Assembly: GCA_021399435.1 (NCBI GenBank)
Contig: JAJTUP010000002.1
Location: 558,001-622,000 of the forward strand
Reading direction: 5' to 3'
Length of the DNA: 64,000 nt
From: Diaporthe sp. PMI_573
Lineage: Eukaryota > Ascomycota > Sordariomycetes > Diaporthales > Diaporthaceae
The notes beneath the pieces were generated by a model, which saw nothing but the letters and a program-made list of their open reading frames with translations, did no database searches and was not told the DNA's origin. This document shows, one piece after another, positions 35,337-46,614 of the stretch (its first letter is position 1; every line of letters starts with the position of its first letter). The position numbers and the translations under genes were made by a program.

Positions 35337-37854
35337 AAGACTTTCCATGAACATGAGGGACAATCAGCCTCATCATTGGGTGACAAATTTCATGTACCGT
35401 TCTCATCCGTATCCAGGCGCAAGAGCTTGGGAGTTTTCCTGGAGATGAGCACACTAGGACTGCTAAGGAGCCACTGCTTTTTCGGTCGTTGTCAGTATTA
35501 AGTGTTCCAGTCTCTTTAAACCGCCGCAAAAGTCGTGGCCGGGCTTCCGGATCTTGATAAGCTGGATGGAAAAGATTAATGCAAGCCGGGAGGGGCGAGG
35601 GTGGGAGGGTGAGACGGGTCATCCAGCAGGTGCTACCGAACTGGGTCGCCCGTTCCAGGCAAGACAATCGGTCGCCTTACAAGGCAACTACAACGCTGCC
35701 CAAGCGAACTAAGAGATCAGTGCAACCGAGAGAGTCCTTGACAGGTTGGCACACACATTTTTGCTAGTGTTGTTTGCCTGCTGTGCTGCAATGCAACATG
35801 CCACTCACAGAGGGGGCAGTGTTGCTGTCCCCCACCCGGTTACTCACCTAGTACCTCACCTCGACATTCCTCTACTGACCGCCTCCTGGCTGTTCCTTCC
35901 GTGCCAGCGTTGTCGCATGGGTGTATGTCGTCAACTCATGGTTGAAATATTGGCTTCGTCCAACGCTGGGATATTTGTCAGCGTCGAATAACCGGCCCAG
36001 CTGCACGATCATCACTGGCTGATCATAGGTAATCTCCGGCCTGCCGCTCCCACACGGTCTGTAAGTCGGTCCCAATTTGGGGTTCAGATGAAAGAGCGGC
36101 CTGGGGATTGCATCTTCGATGCGACCGTGAGGCTCAAAATTGACTGTCTTGCCAAAAATCGAATACCCTCAAATGAAATTTCAGAAGGAAGCCGAACGGT
36201 TGGCTGGGCTGTGCCACATGCTTACCTCTCTCACCCTCCACTGAAAGCGCTTCCGGAAAAGATCCACCTCCCCAGGCATGGGAGGGCTCACTCTGAGTGG
36301 TCTGACCCCCTCACTGAGAGATTGTCGTCGACAAGGGGCCAACGCCCGGCTTGGGTGAGAAAAGGCCTGCTTCAGGCCTAGTGTGTTGGCCTCCGTGTGT
36401 GACCACGCACCACACCACCAGCTCGTGGGAAAAGTCTGACACTGGTGCCAAAGGACCAAATGGACGAAATGGACAACGGTGCTCCACGACATGGGGCTGA
36501 TCACACTCGACGGCCAAGATACCCCTTAGCGCCCTCGGATGGGGCACAGCATCGGCGAAACAAAACTGGTCGGTGCCGTGGTCCAGTCTGCCCTCAGTTC
36601 GCCTCGTACGTGTGCCTAAATAGTTTGAGTGTCAGCCTGGCAGCCAAGGCACAACTTTCCGATTGCTTGTGAGAGGGGAGACTCGACAACTACGTGTGCG
36701 TCCCTCTTGATGACTACGAACCTTCTCGAGGTTTGAGTGGTGTCTAGCCTCTAACGAGCAGCTCATGTGCGTCAGGATCGTAATCCTACAGATCAGCAGT
36801 CAGCATGCGCATTCTCGAGACGGGACAGACAGGGAATCCCAGAGCAGAGCCTCAAGCTGAACCCGGGGTGGCATCATACAGTTGCTTTTTCACCAATCCA
36901 TCCGGTCCATTTGCTCTTGGGTGGTGGTGGACACCACACCTGGGCGGTTCGCGAACGGCAAGGGGAGGGGGGCCATGATAAGTCAGCTCACGCCCCGATC
37001 GGGTGCCGTGCTGTAACACAACCAAGAGATACAGTTGCAACGTCCTTCTGTGAGCAGGGGCGCAGCTCCTTTGTCCACTTTTCTGGCCCTCAAGAGCACA
37101 AGCGAACCACTTCAGCTCCGAGTGCCCCCATTCCGTTGGTCGAGGTCCAAGGGGGTTGCATATGCAAGGACACCCAGGCGAAGCATGGCGTCAGCACGGA
37201 AGGAACAGACAAGCGGGAAAGGAGTGAGAAAGATTGGCCTACGAGATCCTTGACTGGGCTGGCTAGATCGGGCGAGCACTCACGGCACTTCTCCATTGGC
37301 CGAGGAGATCAGGTCTCCATAAAATGCGGCTCTGCTCGAAAGCCCACGGAACTCACAGCGAAGCACACAGCCGGCCTCTGTCAACCAGTGGCTTTCTCTT
37401 CGTCGTTCTGCTCGAGTCGCGTCTGGCGATCTCTTATACATACCCTCAAGGCACACTACTCCGCCACCCATGTCGCTCGCCATGGCTTCCACCACCCCAA
37501 CCCACTTCAGTGAAGTGTTTCTCAATTTCTTTCAAGTCGAGAAATCCTTACTTTATATAATCTTTCAATGCCGTCTGCCTAGTGTCGGCCCCCTCTCAGC
37601 ACTTAGTATCTGACCCTGCAACTCTTCGGCGTGGGACCGTGTAATTTGCCCTTCCTCAGCTGACGACTTCACACGAGGCTGGCAGCTCTACAGAGCCTTG
37701 CTTCTTGTCTGTCGACTGGCGCTGTCCAAAAAATAGCCAGCCTTCTCCTACAAGCTCCTTTCCTGCAGGCCCGCATCCTGTTTGGGTACGTCTCGCATCC
37801 TACGAGTGGCTCATCCGCGGACTTCCTGGCTTGCTAGGCCATCCACCAGGCAAC
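35337..37854. other. intergenic region and probable long 5' leader
   Basis: No supported gene. A 248-codon frame at 36767-37513 lacks domains and is judged non-coding. The segment from about 37400, C/T-rich with a TTTATATAAT box near 37552, probably holds the promoter and leader of the next C2H2 gene. Confidence 0.5.
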
Positions 37855-39807
37855 ATGGAGTTCCCATATTTCTCCTACGACGCTACCTATCCGTGCTTCC
37901 CTCAAAATCAGGCATACTCCGGACAACCGTTCACTGATGAGTTTGACACCACTGGGCAAGACATGCTGTTGAGCTTCCCAGGTCATGATGCTTCAGCTGA
38001 GCCACTGGATCTCTATGGTCACTCTTCGATGCAGAGATTCTTGAAGGACACCCAACGCGCCCCATTGTTCAACCCCATGCCGCAGTCACAGCTTCCAAGT
38101 GTTTCACAACCAGTCAATGCCATTCCGCCCACAGCATCACATGGCCGCCAGGGATCTCCTTTCTCCTCAAATGAGCCATCGAGCTGCAGCGGTGGTCAGA
38201 GCCCACACACCGAGCTCTACACGGACAACACACCCTCGACACCTTCTGATGCGATGCTCTTCACCCCATTTGCCTCGGCACGACACGGGCCTTACGAACC
38301 CGAGTGCCGGCTTCCCTTATTTGGGATAGGTGAAGTGTCTGGTGAAGCCGACCAATTTGTGACAATGGGAGACTGCAACAGCGCCGAAGGCTCCAAGACA
38401 GGATGGGAGGATTCGGGCCAAGCCATCGACTTCGAAACGCCCCAACGCAGCTTCACCTGCAGTAGTCAGACAGCGGACTCCACGGACTCAGGCAGTGCAG
38501 CCACGCAAAGCTCAGTTGGCCCGGGCTACCACCGCCTGGCCAGCCCAGAAGACACATCTACGGTGACCAAAGATGAGATTTTCATTCCTGAGCATGTCGT
38601 CCCCGCTGGGAAACCGGCGAGTGCATACCCGAGTCCCAGCATTGGAGCGAGCGAGGACGACTTGGAAGAGATAGACGTCGCCGCTTCCCAAAGCGAAGAC
38701 GACGAAGATGACGACTACCACCCAGACAGGAAGCATGTCGGTTCGGCGGCCCCTCGGTCCAACAAGCTGAAGAGGGGCGCAGCCAAGAAGCCCCTCGACA
38801 AGCCCGCCCCGAAAAGGGCGAGGACGGCCTCGTCGGTCCAGCCTCTCAAGATCCTACCACCCCAAAGTGGCAGAACCCAAGGCTCGTACCTCTGCCCGGA
38901 GTGCTCCCACTTATTCAAAGACGAGTGCACTCTGCAGAGCCACGTCAAGAAGCAGCACACCCGGCCCTTTATCTGTGTCTTCAGGTTTGCCGGCTGCGAT
39001 TCGACCTTTGCAAGCAAGAACGAGTGGAAGCGCCACGTCATGTCTCAGCACCTCCTTCTGTACTACTGGCTGTGTGACATCGACGTCTGCGCGCACAACA
39101 AGAACGACCCAGCCGCGCCACACTCCCACAACAGCAAGCGAAACAAGAGCCGCCGTGCTGAGAACGCCACCGGATGTGAGCTCATCGGACCACCCCTCCC
39201 GGACGGCGCCATCTTCAATCGCAAAGACCTGTACACCCAACACCTTCGCCGCATGCATACGCCTGCACACATCAAGAAGACAGGGTCTGCAAAGTCGTCC
39301 AAGAAGGCCACATCCTCATCGCAAGCGTCGTCGTGTGCCAGCCCTGCCGACTGGGATGACACCATCAAGGCCCTCCAGAGCAACGCGCTGCGGGAGCGTT
39401 GCCAACTGCCGGAACACATGGAATGTCCCGCACCCCGCTGCAACCAGACCTTCAACGGCGTCGACGCGTGGGACCAGCGCATGGAGCACGTCGCGAGGCA
39501 CCTGGAGAAGGCCGCGACCGGAGCGGAGGAGCCGGTGGTCTTTGGTGGGCCGTCGGACCCCTCGCTCATGAGATGGGTGGCGAGGCCCGATGTTGCCGTC
39601 GCCCGGCTGGTGGCGGACACCGGGGAATGGGTGCTGAACAACCCTCTCCGGCCAGCGGGCGAGGGGCGCACTGCGGGCAGGAAGAAGTCGGCGGCTTCTG
39701 CTGCCTCTTCGCCTGTGGTTGTCGCGGCGTCGCCTGCGGTGACCTCAGTGGCGAGTGAGATTCTTGTTGAGGACGAGGATGAGGATGCTGAAGGCGAAGA
39801 GGAGTAA
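37855..39807 (+). CDS. C2H2 zinc-finger protein, neighbour and relative of the preceding gene
   Basis: One exon of 650 residues counted from the ATG at 37855 (MEFPYFSYDATY). The frame is open upstream to an ATG at 37705, but those extra 50 residues are of leader type. The first 320 residues are Ser/Pro/Thr-rich. An acidic stretch (SEDDEDDDYHPD) and a Lys/Arg stretch (KLKRGAAKKPLDKPAPKRAR) precede the fingers: YLCPECSHLF...HVKKQH, FICVFRFAGCDSTF...WKRHVMSQH, then a Trp/Cys unit (YYWLCDIDVCAHNKN), a HLRRMH region and a last ECPAPRCNQTF...HVARH. The second finger resembles the SKNDWKRH unit of the upstream gene. The C-terminus is acidic. It is likely nuclear; targets are unknown. Absence of introns contrasts with its neighbour. 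Confidence 0.87.
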   Translation: MEFPYFSYDATYPCFPQNQAYSGQPFTDEFDTTGQDMLLSFPGHDASAEPLDLYGHSSMQRFLKDTQRAPLFNPMPQSQLPSVSQPVNAIPPTASHGRQGSPFSSNEPSSCSGGQSPHTELYTDNTPSTPSDAMLFTPFASARHGPYEPECRLPLFGIGEVSGEADQFVTMGDCNSAEGSKTGWEDSGQAIDFETPQRSFTCSSQTADSTDSGSAATQSSVGPGYHRLASPEDTSTVTKDEIFIPEHVVPAGKPASAYPSPSIGASEDDLEEIDVAASQSEDDEDDDYHPDRKHVGSAAPRSNKLKRGAAKKPLDKPAPKRARTASSVQPLKILPPQSGRTQGSYLCPECSHLFKDECTLQSHVKKQHTRPFICVFRFAGCDSTFASKNEWKRHVMSQHLLLYYWLCDIDVCAHNKNDPAAPHSHNSKRNKSRRAENATGCELIGPPLPDGAIFNRKDLYTQHLRRMHTPAHIKKTGSAKSSKKATSSSQASSCASPADWDDTIKALQSNALRERCQLPEHMECPAPRCNQTFNGVDAWDQRMEHVARHLEKAATGAEEPVVFGGPSDPSLMRWVARPDVAVARLVADTGEWVLNNPLRPAGEGRTAGRKKSAASAASSPVVVAASPAVTSVASEILVEDEDEDAEGEEE

Positions 39808-40663
39808 AGCTAATTTGGACAGACACGGTTTGGTTTCCTGGTTTGGTACACCCTCGGGTTGGAATAGATGTTTTGGATACCCCTTTACCCTTCCTTACAA
39901 CGGGGTAGCCCCGACCCCTTTTCTTCTCTTCCTCGCATTGTGGTTCATATCGCGATGGAGCTTGTTGGTGTATCTCTATTGGTACATATGTACTTTCACG
40001 TCTAGTCTATAAAGTGAAGCGATGATTTACGAATTCATGACTTTATCACCACCTATCTCACTGGGGCTGAATCTCGATTCGCGGCATTGCCTCTTCACCT
40101 TGGGTATTACCAGGCTTTTCTCACTCGTCGCAACGGTGTCAATTTCGGTGCCCTACTTATGACTCACTGTCTGTTGAAGAAGTCGACTCAATGATGGTTG
40201 TGTATTCAGGGTTTTTCGACGGCCAAGGGACATGGTTCCGCTACAGTTCACCGTTTGTGCCCCGACCGTTTCTGGTTGGAGCACTTGAAGGCATATGGTA
40301 CTCACTGTCTCACGGAGGCGCAACAATGGTTCAATGGTTTTCAGAACTTCTGAATAGACCACGCCTAAGTGGGGCTCTATTCACCAGCACTCCTGGTGAC
40401 AGTCCTGATGGGATGGATTTCACTTAAAAGCCTCTCACAAGTGCTCTATCAGTTCCTTTTACACTGCAAACTTTCCAAAGCATGCTCTTCAGTCTTAGTT
40501 GGATTTGTACTGTCCGACATCTTCAAGCGACTAGACGCAACTTCGAGCAGCAGATTCCATCAGTTCTCACCTTTGCAGTCTGATCCACCAATATTTCAAC
40601 ACCACTTGCTTCCCACACAGGTCTGCCAGGCCACGCTGCGCCTCTGGGAATCAAGGGACCATC
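39808..40663. other. intergenic spacer
   Basis: Terminator side of the C2H2 gene and promoter of the MFS gene. C/T-rich tracts occur before 40664. Nothing else is recognised. Confidence 0.6.
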
Positions 40664-42561
40664 ATGCATTCCATCCAGCAGCTCTCACCATCTCACTCCC
40701 AAAGTTCTGCGAGCAAATCTGCTTTGGCCGACGACGACAGTGCCACCTCTGTGGCGGATCATGAAATGCACCGGCAGGGGCAACAGCAGCCAACCAGGAA
40801 GAAGCGTTCGCCACGATTTATTGTCGCCGTGCTCGGGATCCTCGTCTTCATCACCCAGTTCGGGGCCAGCCTGTCTGACGTGCCTTCAATCCGCCTCCTC
40901 CAGGAGATCATCTGCCGCAAGGACCTCGGTCTCGCCCCTGACGGCCCGATCGAGGAGGAAAAGTGTCGCACCGATTGGGTCCAGGGCCAGCTGAACGTCA
41001 TTTCCACGGGCGCTCTGGTGTTTGGGTACCTGCCTGGTAAGCACTGCTTCTAACCTTTCTCAACTATGTGGGAGTGTTTGGTCGGGTCTAAACGCCACGA
41101 TACCAGGCATCCTAGTCGCACTCCCTTACGGCATGCTTGCCGACCGACGAGGCCGCAAGCCTGTCCTCGGGCTCTGTATCTTGGGCATGGTCTTGTCTCA
41201 ACTGATATGGATCGCCGCAGCTTGGAATCACACGCGCTGGGACCTGCGCACTGTCTGGCTCTCATCTCTGCCGTTACTTGTTGGTGGAGGAGAGACTGTT
41301 GCGGAGGCCATGGTCTTTGCGATCGTGGCAGACGTCGCACCTGAAGGAAAGACGTAAGACCTTCTCCCATATCACAAGCGTCTCGGGGCGTTTGCACGAC
41401 CAATGCTGACCGTCTTATTCCAGAGCAACTTATTTCCAGTTCGAGATATGTGCCGTCCTCCTCGCCGAAGCGGTCGCGCCATTCGTCGCATCAGCCATGA
41501 TGACTTACTCGGTCTGGATCCCCATCCTCGTGTCACCGGCAATCATGGCCCTGGGAGGGACGTTGATCTGTCTGATACCCGAGACACTGAAAACAAGGCC
41601 CAACTCGTTCAGCAAACCGCGCTGGGGAGCCAAGCCTAACATTTGTAAACCCATCACGTTCACAGCCCGTGTGCACAAGCACGCCTCCAAGCACGCCCCC
41701 AAGGCCAAACCAACCCCTTTGTCCAGGTGGATGCGTCTCCGCGAGTCCCTCGCCTCCACCGCCCGCCTCCTCAAGTCCCGCGACACCCTCGCCCTCATCC
41801 CTAGCGCCACCCTCACGATCCCCGTCGCAACGGTGACAATGGGCATCACGCTGCGGTACATCCCGATTCGCTTCGGCTGGACCCTCGAGCAGACGGGCAT
41901 GGTGCTCGGCGTCCGCACCGGCCTCAACATCCTCGTGCTGATCGTCTTCCTGCCCCTGGTTAGCAACTCGCTTTTGTCGAGGCAGGACGACCGCGACCGC
42001 GACATGGTCCTCGCCCGCATCTCGGCGCTGCTCCTTGTCGCGGGCCAGGCGGTCTTTGCGTGCGCTCCTAACGTCGGTACGGCGTGTGCGGGTCTTGCGA
42101 TCCTCACGCTCGGCACGGGATTGCCCTCGCTCTGCCGTGCCGTGCTCACGCGGCTCGTGGACCGGAGCGAGGTCGGGAGATTGTTTGGCGTGCTGGCCGT
42201 CTTTGAGATGGTCGGTCTCCTCTGCTGTGGGGTGGGGTTCGGCGCCGTCTTCCAGGCCGGGTTGAGGCGCGGCCTCGGGCCCGGGGGTGATGACCAGGCC
42301 ACCGATGGAGGGACGGTACTCCGGGGCCGGGAGGCGTGGCTTGCGCTGGTGTTCTACGTGGCGACTGGGGTCTATGTCGTCTGTGCCGGCCTGCTCTGGC
42401 TCGTGCGGAAAGGATTCGGCCCTCTTGTTGATGATGGCGACGTGGTGAGTTTGTCTTCTGCGGCTTCATCGGCTTCTTTGCTCCATGAGGCGAGGATATT
42501 GGCGGACGGGAGGGTCACGAGGAAGCACTCCAGCTTGGAGAACGTTTCTGTGGCGGTTTGA
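40664..42561 (+). CDS. major facilitator superfamily transporter
   Basis: Three exons (40664-41036, 41107-41353, 41424-42561), each intron 70 nt, give 585 residues. A Ser/Gln-rich cytosolic N-terminus of about 50 residues precedes the first helix (FIVAVLGILVFITQFGASLS). The signature loop between helices 2 and 3 reads GMLADRRGRKPVLG, the classic MFS motif. Further hydrophobic segments follow (VWIPILVSPAIMALGG, LNILVLIVFLPLV, ISALLLVAGQAVFAC, VFEMVGLLCCGVGFGAVF, LALVFYVATGVYVVCAGLLW), about 12 in total. A central basic loop separates the halves. The substrate cannot be predicted; an efflux role would fit the methyltransferase and regulators nearby, but this is only context. Confidence 0.9.
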
Positions 42562-44253
42562 GGCATGGGGTCTCTGTGGTTTGGAGGTGTGGTTTTGGGA
42601 ATTAGGCTCCGATACTGTTTGGCAAGGTGTCCGTCAAAAAGCATACAGTCTCAATATTTGACGAGCTTTCCTCGGGGGTCCGCTACGCGGTCGCGGCATG
42701 TGTGTGGTGATTCATTATCAAGGCGGTCCAAAGAGCTCACTGCCCAGATGCCTCCGTCAACCTCGAGTAGGATAACGAACTCCTATAGGACAACCTCGTG
42801 GCAGAGGCTTGGAGGAGATTAACTTCAGGTGGACAGAGTGTGGTTGCTCTTCCTGTGCGTTGAGATTCAGCTACGATGAACAGATAGGACTAGTGGACTT
42901 TGAATCAGCCAGTTATCCGAGAATTGACAACATACCTAACGAGTACTGGTGCTGCCTCCCACAAAACATGTGGAGCTAAGCTGCGTCACGGAGCAGCCCG
43001 TACGACCTCGAGAAGTTTAGCAAGCCACACAGTTTCTCCGTAGTGAAATCATGGGCTTTTTGAATATGCGGCTGTGTTACTGTGGTGGTCTATGTGCTGG
43101 AGTAGAAGTCTAGGTGGAGCAGCAGCCAGCCTGCTTATGATCTGGACCCGCTTAAACAAATGTATGGTGTAAGATGATTGGATTGGACCCCCCAGGATGG
43201 CACCAGCACTTCCACACAGAAAGATGGATACCTGCGACATGTTCCCTTGTAAATTGGCACCAGTTCTTGTTGATGATTCGAGATGAAACTTCCTATGCCC
43301 TCTCCGTGCTAGACTGGGCACGAGATACTGAGTGTGGCTGACACTGGAGGTAGTGACTTGGTGAGGATATGGGGTGTCCTTGACGACCCCTTTTCGGACA
43401 CGAAGAACCTGTTCAGGTCCCTTCACATACATCATTATAGTAAGACAGCCGCAGTAAGAAGAAGAAGAAAGAAAACGTCATTATGAAGACCCTATGGCTT
43501 ACTTGCCTCCTGTCTGATTATTCTATAGGAGGCTATTTCATAGGAGGTTATCCCACAGGAGGTTGGGCAATGAGCACTGCCCAGGCGGTCCACTATAAAT
43601 GTTGTGGTCCCGTAGCGGACACCCGAGCAAAGCTCGTTGACCCTGTGATCCTACCAGCAAATTTCTCATTCCGATCATCACATCTCGAAGTTTTGGATCT
43701 CTGAATATCTCGAATCAATTATATTGACCTAGCGGAAGCAGCACACTGGGGCATATTTACTGCTCCTACGTCGCTCAGCGGCAGGAAATGGCTGTGACGC
43801 CATCGATTGAGCTTGGCCAAGCCCCGCACTTGGGAGCATAGATCGGATGTCCAGCACAATGAGATGCGATGTTAATAATGATTGTCGCTTCGCACGTTGG
43901 TGAATGTGTGTCTGAAACACGTCAAGGTCCCGGCGAAGCCAGCCTCACCATGCGGGCCGCCAATGAGGATGCTCGAGTGCCCGGGATGTGTTTATCAACG
44001 CATTGTGACGACACCCTCATAGCGCATGGCTTCATTGTTCCGCTGAGCTTACTCACCTTGCATGTCTGGGTCATTCGGCAGCAATGAACATAAAAGAGCG
44101 CCAAGCACCCACAGCCTATTGCTCTGTCACGCGCAGTTTCCGTCTGAACGGCCAACTCTGCTGTCCACATAGCTCAAGTGCTGTGAACAGCGACTGATCG
44201 ACCAAGTCATCAATCCACCCGCCGGGTGACAAATACAAACAAAACCAAACGAA
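42562..44253. other. intergenic region containing a degenerate repeat
   Basis: Non-coding apart from the dispersed repeat at 43421-43650. The rest has no recognisable gene. The last 150 bp before 44254 are the methyltransferase promoter and leader, with an A-rich end (acaaaaccaaacgaa). Confidence 0.55.
43421..43650. repeat. degenerate dispersed repeat, copy B (LTR-like fragment)
   Basis: This is the second copy of the element at 12742-13013, in the same orientation. It shows a direct reiteration of a 15-17-base unit built on ataggaggttat (near 43522-43565), then gcaatgagcactgc, then tgttgtggtcccgtagcgg and acacccgag. The shared order of blocks makes chance similarity unlikely. Lack of coding sequence suggests a solo terminal repeat or short non-autonomous element, altered by mutation. 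Confidence 0.55.
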
Positions 44254-45105
44254 ATGGCGCAAGAATTCGGCACCGAGACCCAGCCCCAATCGGCGCAGCG
44301 CATGTACAATACCCGCGCTTCCAACTACGAGGACTCATGGCACCCAGAATACTCCCAGCGCTTCATGGCCCTCGTCCCCCTGAGCCCTGGCCACCGAGTC
44401 CTGGACCTATGCTGCGGCACGGGCCTGGAGGCGTTCATCGCCGCGGAGAGGGTAGGCGAGCAGGGTGAGGTCGTCGGGGTCGACGTCTCGACCGGGATGC
44501 TCGAGCAGCTGCGCGAGAGGCAGGGGCGGGAGCCCGGCCTTGGGAAGAGGATCAGGACCTTCCAGCACGATGTCACGGACCTCAGCGGGGTGGCCCCCGG
44601 GCTCGAGAAATGCAGCTTCGACGCCATACTGTGCTCGTGCGCGTTCGTTCTGCTCGAGGACTCGGCGAGGGTCGTGGCGCACTGGAGGGAGTACCTGAGG
44701 CCAGGAGGCCTGATGGCCATCGACATCACGCACGAGTTGAACACCCGCCAGGGCTTAGTCTTGGAGCAAGTTGCGAGGAGGATGGGGGTCAAGTTCCCGT
44801 CCAACCGCTTGTGGATACGGTCGATCGACTCCTTCAAGGAGATCTTGGAGGGGCAGGGGCTTGCGGTTGAGAAGGTGGTTCCGCTGGAGAGGGTCTCGGG
44901 CAAGGGGTCGGTGTTCCATGGGGTTGACGAGGCGGATGACCAGTACGAGTATATCATGAACAGCCCGTTGACGCAGAATTCTGTTTCTGAGTCTTTCAAG
45001 GTCCAGGCGAAGCCGCTTTTCCGGGAGGAGTGGGAAAGGATTGCGGTGGATGGCAGGGTTGAGAGCGTGGACGTGTTGTACGTGTACGTTGCACGGAAGC
45101 CGTGA
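44254..45105 (+). CDS. class I SAM-dependent methyltransferase
   Basis: One exon, 283 residues. SAM-binding motif I is VLDLCCGTGLEAF (residues 49-61), followed by the acidic strand end VVGVDVSTGML (motif II region), FQHDVTDL (motif III region) and the post-motif FDAILCSCAFVLLED plus LRPGGLMAIDIT. This is the order of a Rossmann-like small-molecule methyltransferase of the UbiE/Methyltransf_11/25 type. The opening RMYNTRASNYEDSWHPEYS resembles the cap region of fungal family members. The acceptor substrate is unknown. The gene converges on the HAD hydrolase, with stop codons 47 bp apart. The ATG is directly preceded by an A-rich leader typical of a fungal start. Confidence 0.9.
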   Translation: MAQEFGTETQPQSAQRMYNTRASNYEDSWHPEYSQRFMALVPLSPGHRVLDLCCGTGLEAFIAAERVGEQGEVVGVDVSTGMLEQLRERQGREPGLGKRIRTFQHDVTDLSGVAPGLEKCSFDAILCSCAFVLLEDSARVVAHWREYLRPGGLMAIDITHELNTRQGLVLEQVARRMGVKFPSNRLWIRSIDSFKEILEGQGLAVEKVVPLERVSGKGSVFHGVDEADDQYEYIMNSPLTQNSVSESFKVQAKPLFREEWERIAVDGRVESVDVLYVYVARKP

Positions 45106-45152
45106 AAAGCAAGATTGCATGCGATTTCTTCGCACCGTGTGGTCAATTGAAT

Positions 45153-46158
45153 CTATATCTTTGCTCGGTCGGAGCTCTTTATCTTGGGCTTTATTGGAAT
45201 CTTTGGATGATCACCGGCAAGTGCCAGACCCGTGACGCCCTCCAGCTCTTCTACGGCCTCGAACGCCCGGCCCAGGTTGACCTTGATGGTTCGGAACCCT
45301 GCCTTGCTAGCTGCCTTCAAATTCTCACCAATATCGTCGAGGAATACAATGTCACCCGGCGTGGCGCCCTCTTTCCAGCCCAGTTCTTTCCCTCTAGATG
45401 AGCCCGCATTTTCTCTGGCGAACTTGTCCACCTCTCGCACTGCGAGCTCATAGATCCTGGGGTCAGGCTTTCTCAGGCCAACGTGAGCGGAAGATACGAA
45501 GACGTCGAAAACGCTTCGAATCAGGTCCTTGGCGACGTCTGGTTGATGAAGCTTGTGTCCTGGCGGGAAGATGATGGTGTTGCTCAGTGCAGCGAGGATG
45601 TACTTCCCGCTGGCTTTGAGGTTCTTCAAAGCCGGGTACACCCAAGGGTCAGGAGCAACAGCAATAGACGTCATGTTGTTGAAGAGAAATTCCGCATCCA
45701 GATCAGGCACAGGAGGTGTTGATTCCGGCAACCGCGGATCTTTGGCCCGCTGGTCCTTATAGAATGCTCCCCAAAGCTCTGGGCTGTGCAGGTCCTTGGA
45801 AAAGCCCTGTATGAAGGCGGCATCCAAGGAGATTTCGCCCCTCTCTAAGCGGTGCCAGAAGCCATTCGGTGATTTCTTGGAGATGGAGTAGTTGACCCAA
45901 CCCGGTGGGATCCCGAGACTGAGCTCATAGTCAAGTATAGCCTGAAAAGGGGAGACAACCTATACAAGGTTAACATGATAAGGATATCACGGTGATATGA
46001 GCAGGATAGCGCTTGTGCCGAATTATGTTGTGCGGAAGTTGTATTTCATGACTTACGACGACGCCGCCCATGTCGAAGAGAATGACTTTGGGCTGGCTGC
46101 CCATCTCTGCATCGATGCCCTGGAGAATGTATTCCACTGGTTGATCGTCGGGGAGCAT
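45153..46158 (-). CDS. HAD-superfamily hydrolase, epoxide-hydrolase-N/ACAD10-like subfamily
   Basis: Two exons, 46057-46158 and 45153-45959, give 302 residues. The intron (45960-46056) has a GTAAGT donor and a TATAG acceptor and interrupts motif I. Motif I is VILFDMGGVVV with nucleophile Asp29. The second Asp of the usual DxD is replaced by Gly, as is normal for the DxGGV subfamily. Motif II is LAALSNT, motif III Lys lies in LRKPDPRIYELA, and motif IV is IVFLDDIGENLKAA. A helical cap lies between motifs I and II. A phosphatase or related hydrolase role is likely, but the substrate is unknown. Only a short peptide precedes motif I, so it is probably cytosolic. It is divergent from ribosomal protein gene uL18. 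Confidence 0.88.
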
Positions 46159-46614
46159 TCTTAAGAGAAAGGTTTACTGTCGGTGAGGCTACTTTGCAAC
46201 TCGGTATCACGAAGTCATTGGAAACGAAACCGAATGCAACCCGTCTGGGTCTTATTTACAAGAGGCGAGGCCGGACACTCTTCCAGAGACTCCCTCAAGG
46301 CATTGCCGGACCTCGGCTCGTTTGGCGGGCGTGGTTGCTGGCGGACCAGCGGTGCGGAGTACTTGGCCGACTGGCGATAAGCGATAACGTCCCCGACCCA
46401 AGTTCTTTGGGTCTGCTGCGTCCCCAACCCAAGTCTGTCTCAAGGGACCCACTGCTGGGGAAGCCAGCCAATAGCGTCACATAGGGTTTCTCCTCCACAA
46501 ACCAGACGGCAAAAAGCTTTGCGATTTCTCTGCCCGCTTTTGCTGAAGCCCGTTCCCGACCTCGACAATCAACCAACGACCTTGTGGACATTCAGCCCCA
46601 AACAGTCGGTCAAG
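46159..46614. promoter_or_regulatory. divergent promoter between HAD hydrolase and ribosomal protein uL18 genes
   Basis: Start codons are 456 bp apart on opposite strands. An imperfect direct repeat, ccccgacccaagt / ccccaacccaagt, lies near 46390-46433. The right end is C/T-rich with acaatcaaccaacgacc, a typical ribosomal-protein leader. Confidence 0.6.

Noticed and set aside
36767..37513. 248-codon frame between the two C2H2 genes
   Set aside because: No domain, no codon bias and a composition that shifts along its length; it fits a promoter region better.
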